A stretch of 43,299 bases of DNA from NCBI GenBank assembly GCA_045600965.1, contig JAZRYW010000031.1:1-43299 (forward strand), given 5' to 3'. The translations under genes and the position numbers were made by a program. Below are positions 33,522 to 42,813 of this stretch, piece after piece (the stretch's first letter is position 1; every line of letters starts with the position of its first letter). The DNA comes from RGIG6374 sp045600965 (GTDB taxonomy: Bacteria; Bacteroidota; Bacteroidia; Bacteroidales; UBA932). Below the pieces are notes generated by a model that was given only the letters and a program-made list of their open reading frames with translations, searched no databases and was not told the origin of the DNA.

Positions 33522-34568
33522 TTAAAGGGCATAATCCGACGTCGACTTGACTCCCGTCAGAGAGAAATAGGAGGCGCTGACCGTACCGTATACCCATACC
33601 TCGTGTCCGAGGAGATCAGGGTTGTCGCGGAGGTTGAGCGCCTTCCTTATCTTTGACGGCAGTTCGACAGCCACACAGCGTTCCCTTTCAGTCTCGTACC
33701 TGCTGTCGGCTATCCCGAAATGGGTGTCCGACACGAACGGAGCCGCAAAGGACATCGAGGACTTGCTGATGTCACCACCCACGATGAATCCGTGGACCCA
33801 GACCTTCTCCGATATATGCAATGCGGCGGAGGATGCCTCCAGCGCATTGTCGCGCGTCAACCCGTCCGAAATTCTCCCGTCCGGTCCTATGCGTATGCTT
33901 TCACTGACCCACACGGCGCTGGTATCAAGGCTTATCGAAAAGGATGAGTCCTCCAAAGGGCCTTCCGGCTGATCGGAATCGATTGTAATGCTGAGCATCT
34001 GTCCGGCGCGAAGCGTCCTTTTCATCAGCATCACCTCTCCTGATTCCCCTTTAAGTACGAAACTCACTTCTCCCGGCGGGAAATATGCTGTGCGCTCCTC
34101 CTTTGTATCATAAATAATGCTCCCGGCCTCGTGGACAAGGTCGAATGACGCATCTCCATACCCTGCCAGAAAACTGTCCGAGAAATGCATTATGACACCG
34201 GCATTGCGCCTGGTGCAGTTGAACGAGACCGCCACGTTGCAGCCCGCGCCCACCTCGACTGTCCGGGAATCGCCGAAAAGAGGCCTGTCGAAAGCCGGCT
34301 CGTCGAATATCACCGAGCCCACACTGATTTCATATACATCCGGTGTCACCTCCAGCCGCTGCGGCCGGTCACCGTATCTGCCATAATAGACCGTTTCCCC
34401 TCCTATGCTTCTTATGGAAAGGATGAAACTGTTGGTGTCAAGCGCCAGCCCTTCGGCTGCGCCCTTGGTGGAAAGCGATAGCAGGCCGCTGTGCCCGCTG
34501 CCGGTATCAAGCCCCTGGCAGGCTGCAAGTGTGATGGAGATTGCCATCAGCGCCGCAAATCTTTTCAT
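33522..34568 (-). CDS. DUF4493/DUF6359-like surface lipoprotein
   Basis: A 348-residue lipoprotein (lipobox LAAC, Cys17). The N-terminal half resembles the DUF4493 beta-sandwich (LSTKGAAEGLALDTNSFILSI-type start and TPDVYEISVG), and the C-terminal half, WVHGFIVGGDISKSS through GHEVWVYGTV, resembles the OB-like DUF6359 module. Both are from memory of Bacteroidetes families. The role is unknown; a cell-surface or fimbria-like component is possible. A GGAGG lies seven bases before the ATG, which is unusual here and settles the start at 34568. Confidence 0.75.
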   Translation of the reverse strand: MKRFAALMAISITLAACQGLDTGSGHSGLLSLSTKGAAEGLALDTNSFILSIRSIGGETVYYGRYGDRPQRLEVTPDVYEISVGSVIFDEPAFDRPLFGDSRTVEVGAGCNVAVSFNCTRRNAGVIMHFSDSFLAGYGDASFDLVHEAGSIIYDTKEERTAYFPPGEVSFVLKGESGEVMLMKRTLRAGQMLSITIDSDQPEGPLEDSSFSISLDTSAVWVSESIRIGPDGRISDGLTRDNALEASSAALHISEKVWVHGFIVGGDISKSSMSFAAPFVSDTHFGIADSRYETERERCVAVELPSKIRKALNLRDNPDLLGHEVWVYGTVSASYFSLTGVKSTSDYAL

Positions 34569-34896
34569 AATAACCTCCATTATTAACTCAAGTTTCGCAA
34601 GTATTTATATCGTTGATAATCAAAGTGAAGTGAGAACTTGCGAAATTTTTCCCACCGCACTTTCTTATTTTTTTGTCCCTATCCCTGAGTTTCGCATTTG
34701 CGGAACCTGAATTCTGCAGTACAAAATTACTTATGCGGGAAAGCGGATTGTGCGTCAGAAGCGAGGAACAGCGTATTCTTTTTTTTTGTAAATTTGTATG
34801 GGATATATGTCCGGCTTGCAGGCACGCCGGCGCCCTGCGGTTGATTTTTTCAAAAAAGAACATAAAGTTTTTCAAATTTCCAATTCCACACCGACT
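34569..34896. promoter_or_regulatory. Divergent regulatory region with TTTCGCA inverted repeats
   Basis: A 328-base region between the lipoprotein and GH20 genes. It holds a perfect 10-base inverted repeat, TTTCGCAAGT (34593-34602) and ACTTGCGAAA (34636-34645). A possible minus-strand -7 box TCACTTTG (34628-34621) lies between its arms. A second hairpin, GTTTCGCA-TT-TGCGGAAC, is at 34689-34706. The shared TTTCGCA core suggests an operator or paired hairpins. Confidence 0.45.
34789..34796 (+). promoter_or_regulatory. GH20 promoter box TAAATTTG
   Basis: Exact TAnnTTTG match after a T-run. It gives a leader of about 95 bases before the ATG at 34897 and excludes the longer open frame from 34798. 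Confidence 0.5.
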
Positions 34897-36540
34897 ATGA
34901 GAATTCCTGTCAGATTTGCGGCAACGTTTCTTGCCCTGTCAGCTTTTATGGGCTGTTCTAAAGAAATCCCGACCACCGACTACCAGACCATTCCCGTTCC
35001 GGACAAAATCACACTGTCCGACGGCGAAGGCGTCGTCTTCGACTCCTCTGTAAAGATCTTTTACTCCGAAGGCGACCAAATGAAACGCAATGCGAGATTT
35101 ATGGCTGAATATGCTTTCCAGGCCACCGGCAGGAAAGCGACTGTCAAGAAATATGACGGAGAGGACATCAAGGGCAAGGCCATAATCCTCAAGATCGAGA
35201 CCACAGCATCGTCCAACACCGAAGGATACCGCATCGAGGTCGGAGGCGACAGGATTGTCATTTCCAGCCCCACCCCTGCAGGTGTGTTCTACGGCATCCA
35301 GACCGTGCGCAAGAACATAGCCGGCCGCAAGGAAGTGCTCTTCCCCGCAGCGTCCGTCAGCGCCGCGCCCCGCTTCGCATACAGGGGTATGCACCTTGAC
35401 GTGTCACGTCATTTCTTCACCGTCGAGGAGGTGAAGACATATATAGATATGCTTGCCCTGCACGGTATCAACCGTTTCCACTGGCACCTGACGGACGATC
35501 AGGGATGGCGTGTCGAAATCAGGAAATACCCCAAGCTCACGGAAGTGGGATCACAGCGCTCCAAGACCGTCATCGGTCACAACTCAGGCGTCTATGACGA
35601 GACTCCTCACGGCGGATTCTACACTCAGAAGGAGATTGCCCAGGTTGTGGCCTATGCTGCCGAAAGGTATATCACGATAGTGCCCGAGATTGACCTTCCC
35701 GGACATATGCTCGCCGCACTGGCCGCATATCCCAAGCTCGGCTGCACGGGAGGGCCTTACGAAGTGGCATCCACCTGGGGAATCTTCGAGGATGTGCTCT
35801 GCCCCGGCAAGGAGAAGACTATGGAGTTCATCAAGGATGTCCTCAATGAGATAATGGACCTCTTCCCCGGCGACATAATCCATATCGGCGGTGACGAATG
35901 CCCCAAGACCCAGTGGGAGAAATGCCCGGACTGCCAGGCCCTCATCAAAAAGCTCGGCATCAGGGCCGATGCCAACCACACTGCGGAGCAGAAGCTTCAG
36001 AGTTATGTCACCAACTTCGCCGAGAAGGTCATCAACGAACGCGGCCGCAAGCTCATAGGCTGGGATGAAATACTCGAAGGAGGCCTTGCCCCCAACGCCA
36101 TGGTGATGTCGTGGCGCGGCGTGGAAGGAGGCATCGAAGCCGCCAAGCTTGGCCACGATGCCGTTATGGTGCCCACCACCCACCTTTACTTCGACTACTA
36201 TCAGAGCGAGGACCGTGACAACGAGCCCGAAGCCATCGGCGGCTATGTGCCCGTTTCAACGGTATATTCATATGAACCCGTTCCCGACACATTCTCTGCG
36301 GAAGAGGCATCCCACATCATAGGTGTCCAGGCCAACATCTGGTCTGAATACATTCCTCATTTCTCCCAGATACAGTATATGGTTCTGCCCAGGATGGCAG
36401 CCCTGGCAGAAATTCAATGGTGTCCGCGTGGAAGCAAGGACTACGATGCTTTCATTGCCCGCTGCGCTCATCTCCAGCCGGTCTATGACCAGCTCGGTTA
36501 TTCGTACGCGACGCACATCTTCCGGGATGTCGCCGAATAA
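34897..36540 (+). CDS. GH20 beta-N-acetylhexosaminidase lipoprotein
   Basis: A 547-residue lipoprotein (Cys20 in FMGC). An N-terminal GH20b alpha/beta domain (about 35-160) is followed by the GH20 barrel, starting RFAYRGMHLDVSRHFF. The catalytic Asp333-Glu334 pair lies in HIGGDECP, and HWHLTDDQGWR and PEIDLPGHM are conserved. Substrate-assisted cleavage of terminal GlcNAc or GalNAc from mucin-type or host glycans at the cell surface or periplasm is expected. It is a single gene with its own terminator, not in a PUL. Confidence 0.95.
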   Translation: MRIPVRFAATFLALSAFMGCSKEIPTTDYQTIPVPDKITLSDGEGVVFDSSVKIFYSEGDQMKRNARFMAEYAFQATGRKATVKKYDGEDIKGKAIILKIETTASSNTEGYRIEVGGDRIVISSPTPAGVFYGIQTVRKNIAGRKEVLFPAASVSAAPRFAYRGMHLDVSRHFFTVEEVKTYIDMLALHGINRFHWHLTDDQGWRVEIRKYPKLTEVGSQRSKTVIGHNSGVYDETPHGGFYTQKEIAQVVAYAAERYITIVPEIDLPGHMLAALAAYPKLGCTGGPYEVASTWGIFEDVLCPGKEKTMEFIKDVLNEIMDLFPGDIIHIGGDECPKTQWEKCPDCQALIKKLGIRADANHTAEQKLQSYVTNFAEKVINERGRKLIGWDEILEGGLAPNAMVMSWRGVEGGIEAAKLGHDAVMVPTTHLYFDYYQSEDRDNEPEAIGGYVPVSTVYSYEPVPDTFSAEEASHIIGVQANIWSEYIPHFSQIQYMVLPRMAALAEIQWCPRGSKDYDAFIARCAHLQPVYDQLGYSYATHIFRDVAE

Positions 36541-36581
36541 TTCAAAAAAAGTGCAGTGCGTACCACGGTTTTTTTTGAATT
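36539..36581 (+). terminator. Terminator after the GH20 gene
   Basis: A 12-pair stem, AATTCAAAAAAA (36539-36550) with TTTTTTTGAATT (36570-36581), extended inward by GTG/CAC. The stem begins inside the GH20 stop codon. Confidence 0.75.
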
Positions 36582-36614
36582 CTTATGAAAGGCATAATTT
36601 AGGATTATTCCGAC

Positions 36615-36678
36615 CAGGACCGATATGGTCCTGAGTTTTCCTGAAACGGCTTCACAGAGCAATCTGTGAGGCCGTTTC
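36615..36678. terminator. Two further hairpins before the AraC gene
   Basis: CAGGACC-GATAT-GGTCCTG (36615-36633) is followed by AGTTTTCC. GAAACGGCTTCACAG (36643-36657) pairs with CTGTGAGGCCGTTTC (36664-36678) over 15 positions with one G-U, around loop AGCAAT. No gene overlaps them. Confidence 0.6.
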
Positions 36679-36769
36679 TGCTTATTACATATCGCCACCA
36701 TCCTTGATGGAAAAAAATTCCTACCGACGGACTGCAACTTTTTCGTCATTTTTTATCACCAGTCAGGTC

Positions 36770-36777
36770 TACCTTTG
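36770..36777 (+). promoter_or_regulatory. AraC regulator promoter box TACCTTTG
   Basis: Exact TAnnTTTG match followed by CAGTCCTG, 25 bases before the ATG at 36803. The start at 36704 of the longer frame is upstream of it. Confidence 0.55.
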
Positions 36778-36802
36778 CAGTCCTGTCAAAAACCTAAAAA
36801 CT

Positions 36803-37837
36803 ATGAACAACATTCTCATTATCGCATTTCTGATTTTTTCAATCATCTCGCTCTCCAGTGCCATCTTCTGCTTCCGCAAGGACATAAAGAGAAAAAGGCG
36901 CAGGCAGATCTACGTCCGTGTGATCAGCGTCTGGGCGCTTCAAATCACCGTGCTGACAGCAGTAGCCATACTTATGTATTCATCGGAAGGATTCGCCGCC
37001 ACTGACTCCATACGCGCCTGCGCTACAGCCCTTTGCCTGAGTTTCACCTCTCTTTGGGCAGCAAAGCTGTCTCCGGCAAGATTCCCGGTGGAAATTTTCC
37101 CATACGTGGCGATATCGTCATTCATCCTGTGCGCGATCAGCCTTGCCGTACCCGGAAGCGTGGCGTGGATAACCGTCTTGGCTCCGGTGGCCGGAACAGC
37201 CCTCTGCGGATATGTGCTGTTCCGTTCATACAAGATGATACTCAACGCACGAAACACCGCTCTGCTGACAGAGATGGCAGCGGTTTTCTCGGTCAATATG
37301 ATAATACTGTGCACCTGCAACGGATGGATACCCTTCCTTGCCGTGCCCGTGCTGGAAAGCCACTGCTCGATGAGATATGTCCGCAGGAAAAACGCTTCCA
37401 GGGCCCTGTTCGTGGGAAGGCCATCCGTACCGCCTGAGTTGCAGCCGCGCATAGGCGACGAGGGACGCAGCGAGAAGGAGATCATAAAGGACAGGTTCAT
37501 AAGCTATCTTACCGAGTCGAAGGACTATCTGAAGAGCGATCTCAGGATCAACGACGTGGCCAACAAGGTGTACACCAACAAGACATACCTCTCAAAGGTC
37601 ATAAAGGACTGTATGAACCAGAACTTCCTCCAGGTCATCCATTTCTACAGGATACAGGAGGCTATAGATATGTATATGAAGGACCCCACAATGTCAGCGC
37701 AGGAACTGTGCGACAAATCGGGCTTCAACTCGATGTCCAGTTTCTCGGCCGCATTCAAGTTCAACACCGGTATGACGCCCGGAAGCTGGTGCAGGGGATA
37801 CAAACAGAAACTTTACGAATCGGATGAGGAGGATTGA
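36803..37837 (+). CDS. Membrane-embedded AraC-family regulator
   Basis: A 344-residue protein with about six N-terminal transmembrane helices (MNNILIIAFLIFSIISLSSA; ITVLTAVAILMYS; IFPYVAISSFILCAISLAV and others, to about residue 210), then a linker and a C-terminal AraC double helix-turn-helix (about 240-340, DVANKVYTNKTYLSKVIKD and SFSAAFKFNTGMTPGSW). A sensor membrane domain tied to a DNA-binding domain is a one-component design seen in Bacteroidetes. Ligand and targets unknown. It is followed immediately by a related orphan HTH gene. Confidence 0.85.
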   Translation: MNNILIIAFLIFSIISLSSAIFCFRKDIKRKRRRQIYVRVISVWALQITVLTAVAILMYSSEGFAATDSIRACATALCLSFTSLWAAKLSPARFPVEIFPYVAISSFILCAISLAVPGSVAWITVLAPVAGTALCGYVLFRSYKMILNARNTALLTEMAAVFSVNMIILCTCNGWIPFLAVPVLESHCSMRYVRRKNASRALFVGRPSVPPELQPRIGDEGRSEKEIIKDRFISYLTESKDYLKSDLRINDVANKVYTNKTYLSKVIKDCMNQNFLQVIHFYRIQEAIDMYMKDPTMSAQELCDKSGFNSMSSFSAAFKFNTGMTPGSWCRGYKQKLYESDEED

Positions 37838-37841
37838 GAGA

Positions 37842-38234
37842 ATGGCGTGGGCTGTCATTGCATTATGCAGGAAGCGCCGCAAATCATATCGGACCACCGA
37901 TGAAGAGATTATCCGGAGGCTGGAGGATGCCATGCGGAACGAACGGCTGTATCTTGAGGACATCTCCATCCTGCAGGCAGCGGCCAGGATACACACCAAC
38001 CGCACCTACGTGTCGAAGAGTCTTAATTCCAGAGGTATGAGTTTCAGAACCTACCTCAACAACTACCGTACCCTGCACGCTATGGAGATGATAAGGAAGG
38101 ACAGGAAGATGGAGTATTCGGCGGAGGAGATTGCCAGGGCATCCGGCTTTATGACCGAACGCACGATGAACGGCAATCTCAAACGGCTGACCGGACATAC
38201 CTTCTCTTCCTACCGAAAGAAGGTGCTTGGCTGA
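37842..38234 (+). CDS. Orphan AraC-type helix-turn-helix protein
   Basis: About 130 residues that align with the HTH part of the preceding regulator (HTNRTYVSKSLNSRGMSF versus YTNKTYLSKVIKDCMNQN) but have no membrane domain. It may be a duplicate of the C-terminal domain, acting as a partner or competitor. The ATG at 37842 has GGAGG nine bases upstream; the ATG at 37824 would overlap the preceding gene by 14 bases and is the alternative. Either way it is coupled to the membrane regulator. Confidence 0.75.
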   Translation: MAWAVIALCRKRRKSYRTTDEEIIRRLEDAMRNERLYLEDISILQAAARIHTNRTYVSKSLNSRGMSFRTYLNNYRTLHAMEMIRKDRKMEYSAEEIARASGFMTERTMNGNLKRLTGHTFSSYRKKVLG

Positions 38235-38253
38235 CAAGTGTTTGATTATTTGC

Positions 38254-38261
38254 TATATTTG
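38254..38261 (+). promoter_or_regulatory. Glutamine synthetase promoter box TATATTTG
   Basis: Exact TAnnTTTG match followed by CG, 21 bases before the ATG at 38283. No PII- or sigma-54-type element was recognised. Confidence 0.55.
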
Positions 38262-38282
38262 CGCTTTGATACGTCTGATACT

Positions 38283-40463
38283 ATGAGCACCGACAGATTC
38301 ATACTTGTAAAGGAATCCTTCGAAAAGAAGGCCATCGGAATTGAATCTCCCGCAAGGAAGACATCCGAATATTTCGGAGAACTCGTCTTTGACCGCCGCA
38401 AGATGCAGAAATACCTCAGGAAGGAGGTCCTGGAATCCTTCATCGAAAGCGTGGAGGGCGGCAGGCCTCTCGATATGGTCACTGCTGACGGAGTTGCCGC
38501 AGGAGTCAAGGAATGGGCCCTTGAAAATGGTGTGACGCATATCTGTCACTGGTTCCAGCCGCTTACGGACACCACGGCTGAGAAACACGACTCTCTCATA
38601 GATTATGACGAAAACAAGGAGATCATAGAGAAATTTGACGGGAGGGCTCTTGCGCAGCAGGAGCCTGACGCCTCGTCATTCCCAAGCGGCGGCATAAGAG
38701 CGACATTCGAAGCCCGCGGCTACACGGCCTGGGACCCCACGTCCCCTCTGTTCATACAGGACGACACGCTCTGCATCCCCACCGTGTTCGTGTCATACAC
38801 AGGCGAAGCCCTGGACTACAAGGCACCCCTGAAGAAATCACTGGCCGCCCTGAACGATGCGGCCGTCCCCGTATGCCACTATTTCGACCCTTCTGTGCGC
38901 AAGGTCATAGCATATCTTGGCTGGGAGCAGGAGTATTTCCTGGTGGACGAATCGCTCTACTCAGCCCGTCCGGACCTGATGATAACGGGCCGTACGCTGA
39001 TGGGGCACAACTCATCCAAGAACCAGCAGCTTGACGACCACTATTTCGGAGCCATCCCCACCCGTGTCGCGGCCTTTATGCGCGACCTCGAGATATCTGC
39101 CCACCGGCTCGGAATCCCCCTCAAGACGCGCCACAACGAGTCCGCCCCCAACCAGTTCGAACTGGCCCCCATCTACGGCGAATGCAATCTGGCCAACGAC
39201 CAGAACCAGATAGTGATGAACCTGATGAACCATATCGCCAGAAAGCACGGTTTCGTGGTTCTCCTTCACGAGAAACCTTTCGAGGGCATCAACGGCTCAG
39301 GAAAGCACAACAACTGGTCGCTCGGCACAGACACCGGCCTGCACCTGCTCGCCCCCGGCAAGGACGCGAAGGGAAATCTGCTGTTCATAACCTTCTTCGT
39401 GAACGTCCTGAGCGCAGTGCAACGTCACAACGCCCTGCTCAAGGCAAGCATAGCCAGCGCCACCAACGCCCACCGTCTTGGCGGAAACGAGGCGCCGCCC
39501 GCCATCGTGTCTGCATTCCTCGGACAGACTATGACCGAAGTGCTGCACAAACTTCTTGAAGTGCCCTCCGGCACCCCTATCGAGATAGAAGGCAAGAGAG
39601 GCGCCAGCCTTGGACTCGTTGCCCTGCCTGAAATATTCCTCGACAACACGGACCGCAACCGCACCTCGCCGTTTGCATTCACCGGCAACCGTTTCGAATA
39701 CCGCGCCGTAGGTTCAAGCGCGAACTGCGCGGGAGCCCTGACAGTCCTAAATGGCGCCGTTGCAGAACAGCTTATGTTCTTCAAGAAGGATGTCGACAGG
39801 CTCCTGGCCGAAGGCAAACCCACAGACATAGCCATAATGGACGCCCTCAAGCCGCTGATTGCATCAGTGCTGGACACCATCTGTTTCGACGGGAACGGAT
39901 ACACCGACCAGTGGCTCAAGGAGGCCGGCCGCAGAGGCCTTGACACCGAGACAAGCGTTCCTGAGATGTTCAAGGTGTTCGCACGCGAGGAATCGGTGCG
40001 GATGTTCACCGCAACGGGCATTTTCACAGAGAAGGAAATCGACGCGCGCAATGAGGTCAAATGGGAGACCTATATCAAGAAAGTGCAGATTGAATCGCGC
40101 GTGATGTGCAGGATGTCGGTCAACCACATCATACCTGCCGCCATCACCTACAAGGAAAGGCTCCTCAAGGAGGTTTCTCTCAACAAGGAGGTTTTCGGCA
40201 ACACCGAAGGATGCTCAACCGAGCTGGAACTCATCAGACAGATTGCAGCGCTGATATCCGATATCAGCGCAAGGGCCGCAGCAATGAACGGGTCACGCCG
40301 CGAAGCCGGACAGATAGAGGACATATATCAGCGCGCCCGGGCTTACCATCTGATTGCAGAGGATCTCAAGCCGCTCAGGGCTAGCATAGACGCGCTCGAG
40401 GAGCTCGTGGATGACAAATGCTGGCCACTGCCCAAATACCGCGAACTGCTTTTCATTTCCTAA
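38283..40463 (+). CDS. glnN: Glutamine synthetase type III
   Basis: A 726-residue glutamine synthetase of the GSIII class typical of Bacteroidetes. It carries the class signatures: the N-terminal FGELVFDRRKMQKYL, LGWEQEYFLVD (metal-binding Glu region), HNESAPNQFELAPI and GSGKHNNWSLGTDTG with catalytic residues, and an EYRAVGSSAN ATP-binding block, then a long helical C-terminal tail. It assimilates ammonium into glutamine as a dodecamer. The TTG-started longer frame is rejected because it begins upstream of the promoter box. The GH3 gene follows after four bases. Confidence 0.93.
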   Translation: MSTDRFILVKESFEKKAIGIESPARKTSEYFGELVFDRRKMQKYLRKEVLESFIESVEGGRPLDMVTADGVAAGVKEWALENGVTHICHWFQPLTDTTAEKHDSLIDYDENKEIIEKFDGRALAQQEPDASSFPSGGIRATFEARGYTAWDPTSPLFIQDDTLCIPTVFVSYTGEALDYKAPLKKSLAALNDAAVPVCHYFDPSVRKVIAYLGWEQEYFLVDESLYSARPDLMITGRTLMGHNSSKNQQLDDHYFGAIPTRVAAFMRDLEISAHRLGIPLKTRHNESAPNQFELAPIYGECNLANDQNQIVMNLMNHIARKHGFVVLLHEKPFEGINGSGKHNNWSLGTDTGLHLLAPGKDAKGNLLFITFFVNVLSAVQRHNALLKASIASATNAHRLGGNEAPPAIVSAFLGQTMTEVLHKLLEVPSGTPIEIEGKRGASLGLVALPEIFLDNTDRNRTSPFAFTGNRFEYRAVGSSANCAGALTVLNGAVAEQLMFFKKDVDRLLAEGKPTDIAIMDALKPLIASVLDTICFDGNGYTDQWLKEAGRRGLDTETSVPEMFKVFAREESVRMFTATGIFTEKEIDARNEVKWETYIKKVQIESRVMCRMSVNHIIPAAITYKERLLKEVSLNKEVFGNTEGCSTELELIRQIAALISDISARAAAMNGSRREAGQIEDIYQRARAYHLIAEDLKPLRASIDALEELVDDKCWPLPKYRELLFIS

Positions 40464-40467
40464 GCAT

Positions 40468-42705
40468 ATGAAATCATTCCTTTCAAAAGCGTTGCTCTCT
40501 GCCGCCGCTTTTGCGGCCATTGCCTGCACAGACCGCTGCCCACAGTCGCATCTGACTGAAAACGATGCGCAGATCAATGACATTATCGCCTCAATGACCC
40601 TGGAACAGAAGGTGCTGATGCTGCACAGCAAGACCAATATGTCGTCCGAAGGCATACCGGACCTTCAAATACAGGACATAAAGTATTGTGACGGGCCTTT
40701 CGGGATAAGGGAGGAAGGCGTGCCTGACGGTTTTGCATCGGCAGGCTGGAAACTCGACTCCGCCACCTATTTCCCCACCGGTTCGGCCCTTGCGGCCACC
40801 TGGTCACCCGAGCTGGCCTACAGTTACGGTCAGGGTATGGGTCACGAGGCAAGGCTGAGGGGAAAGGACGTCATACTCGGCCCGGCCATCAACATCCAGA
40901 GACTGCCCGTGGGCGGACGCTCCTATGAATATCTGAGCGAGGACCCATTCCTGAGCGCACGGCTTGCCGCAGACTATGTGAAGGGCGTTCAGGACGCCGG
41001 CACTGCAGCCTGCATCAAGCACTTTGCAGTCAACAACCAGGAGACCAACCGCGGAAGCGTCAACGCCGTTGTCGATGAAAGGACGCTTCGCGAGATATAT
41101 CTACGGCCTTTCGAGGCTGCGGTCAGGGAAGGCGGAGCTATGGTGGTTATGCCGGCCTACAACAAGGTCAACGGATACTACTGCTCCGAGAACGCGCACC
41201 TCAACAACGAGATCCTGCGCGGCGAATGGGGATTCAAAGGATTCACCGTTTCCGACTGGGGCGGTACGCACAGCACAGTGGGAGCCGCTTTGGGAGGCCT
41301 CAACGTGCAGATGACCGGTGACAACTTCTTCGGAAAGGCCCTTGCCGATTCCGTCCGGGCGGGCAAGGTTGCGGAAAGCGTCATCGACGACAAGGTTCGC
41401 GAGATCCTCAGGGTCAGGTTCGCCATCGACGCAGTGCCCGAGGATATAGCCAACACCAAGCAGACTTCCCAGAGCGAAAGCCGCAGGACCGCCTATGAGG
41501 TGGCAAGGCGCTCCATCGTGCTGCTTGCCAACGACGGCATCCTCCCTCTTGATCCTACAGTGGGGAGGGTTGCTGTGATAGGACGCAACGCAAAGGCTTC
41601 CACCGCTGCCGGCGGAATGGGTGCAGGTGTCAAGACTCCTTATGAGGTGTCTCCATACGACGGTATCGTGAATGCATTCTCAGGTGAAGTCACCTATGCC
41701 GAAGGCTACAGGAACTTTATGGGTATGTTCGCCTCCTGGCTCCCCCAGCCCGTTGCGGGCATTGCCGCAAGCATTGACGAAATACCGGATGAGGCAATGA
41801 TCGCCCAGGCAGTGAAAGCTGCCGCGGACGCCGACGTCGTGCTGTATTTCATAGGCACCAACAAATACATCGAAACAGAAGGCTCCGACAGGAGCGACAT
41901 CACCCTTCCCGTGGGACAAGACCTGCTGCTTGACTCTCTGAAGAAGGTCAATCCGAACATCGTGTCGGTGGTCATCTCCGGCGGCCCCTGTGACCTGCGT
42001 CACGCAGCCGAAGTCTCACGCGCGCTCGTACAGGGCTGGTGGAACGGGCTTGAAGGCGGAAACGCTCTGGCTGACATACTGTTCGGCAAGGTATCCCCTT
42101 CCGGCAAGCTTCCTATGACCTTCCCCGCACGGCTCGAGGACTCCCCCGCCTTCGCCCTCGGCAACTTCCCGCAGAAGGCTGAAATCCGCGGTGACCTGTT
42201 CGGAAACAGCTACCGCAAGGACGTGAAGGGGCAGGAGACATTCGACATCCGCCGCACCGCACCTGACGCCCTGTATTCCGAAGGTCTGCTGGTGGGCTAC
42301 CGCTGGTTCGACACCCGCGACATCAAACCGCTATTCGCATTCGGGCACGGACTGTCATACACGAGTTTCGAATATTCAGACACGGAAATTAAAGTCGGGA
42401 AGAAGGCCATCCGCGTAAGTTTCGTGGTTTCCAACAACGGCGATATGGATGCGGAAGAAGTTGCACAGCTTTATGTGCGCAGGCCCGGTTCCGCCGTGGA
42501 ACGTCCATACAAGGAACTCAAGGCCTTCAAGCGCATTGCCATAGCCGCCGGCCGCAGCACAAAGGTTGAGCTCGAAATTCCCCTCGACGAACTCCGTCAC
42601 TGGGATGTCGCCACCGGCAGCTGGGCGCTCGAACAGGGCCGCGTCGAGCTGCTGCTCGGCTCCGCCTCCGATGACATACGCCTGACGGCCGAAGCAGGCA
42701 TCTGA
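40468..42705 (+). CDS. GH3 family glycoside hydrolase lipoprotein
   Basis: A 745-residue beta-glycosidase with an N-terminal lipobox (Cys20 of AAIAC). The GH3 N-terminal barrel includes KHFAVNNQE and nucleophile Asp263 in GFTVSDWGG. The GH3 C-terminal domain carries a likely acid/base Glu in ETEGSDRSD, and a fibronectin-III-like domain ends the protein (FAFGHGLSYTSFEYSD and after). It probably releases glucose or a related sugar from beta-oligosaccharides. It starts four bases after the glutamine synthetase stop and shares its transcript, an unusual pairing. Confidence 0.92.
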   Translation: MKSFLSKALLSAAAFAAIACTDRCPQSHLTENDAQINDIIASMTLEQKVLMLHSKTNMSSEGIPDLQIQDIKYCDGPFGIREEGVPDGFASAGWKLDSATYFPTGSALAATWSPELAYSYGQGMGHEARLRGKDVILGPAINIQRLPVGGRSYEYLSEDPFLSARLAADYVKGVQDAGTAACIKHFAVNNQETNRGSVNAVVDERTLREIYLRPFEAAVREGGAMVVMPAYNKVNGYYCSENAHLNNEILRGEWGFKGFTVSDWGGTHSTVGAALGGLNVQMTGDNFFGKALADSVRAGKVAESVIDDKVREILRVRFAIDAVPEDIANTKQTSQSESRRTAYEVARRSIVLLANDGILPLDPTVGRVAVIGRNAKASTAAGGMGAGVKTPYEVSPYDGIVNAFSGEVTYAEGYRNFMGMFASWLPQPVAGIAASIDEIPDEAMIAQAVKAAADADVVLYFIGTNKYIETEGSDRSDITLPVGQDLLLDSLKKVNPNIVSVVISGGPCDLRHAAEVSRALVQGWWNGLEGGNALADILFGKVSPSGKLPMTFPARLEDSPAFALGNFPQKAEIRGDLFGNSYRKDVKGQETFDIRRTAPDALYSEGLLVGYRWFDTRDIKPLFAFGHGLSYTSFEYSDTEIKVGKKAIRVSFVVSNNGDMDAEEVAQLYVRRPGSAVERPYKELKAFKRIAIAAGRSTKVELEIPLDELRHWDVATGSWALEQGRVELLLGSASDDIRLTAEAGI

Positions 42706-42748
42706 GTACCCCCATCCTTACCGCAGCTGCCCGGCCACGCTAATTTTT

Positions 42749-42779
42749 TTTGGTATCTTGAAAAAGATATCTATATTTG
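42749..42779 (+). promoter_or_regulatory. tRNA-Ser promoter
   Basis: TTTG (42749-42752), 19-base spacer, TATATTTG (42772-42779), followed by CAGTCCCC, a full consensus match. Confidence 0.7.
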
Positions 42780-42813
42780 CAGTCCCCTTGTGGGAAGTCT
42801 TGTTGACAATAAT

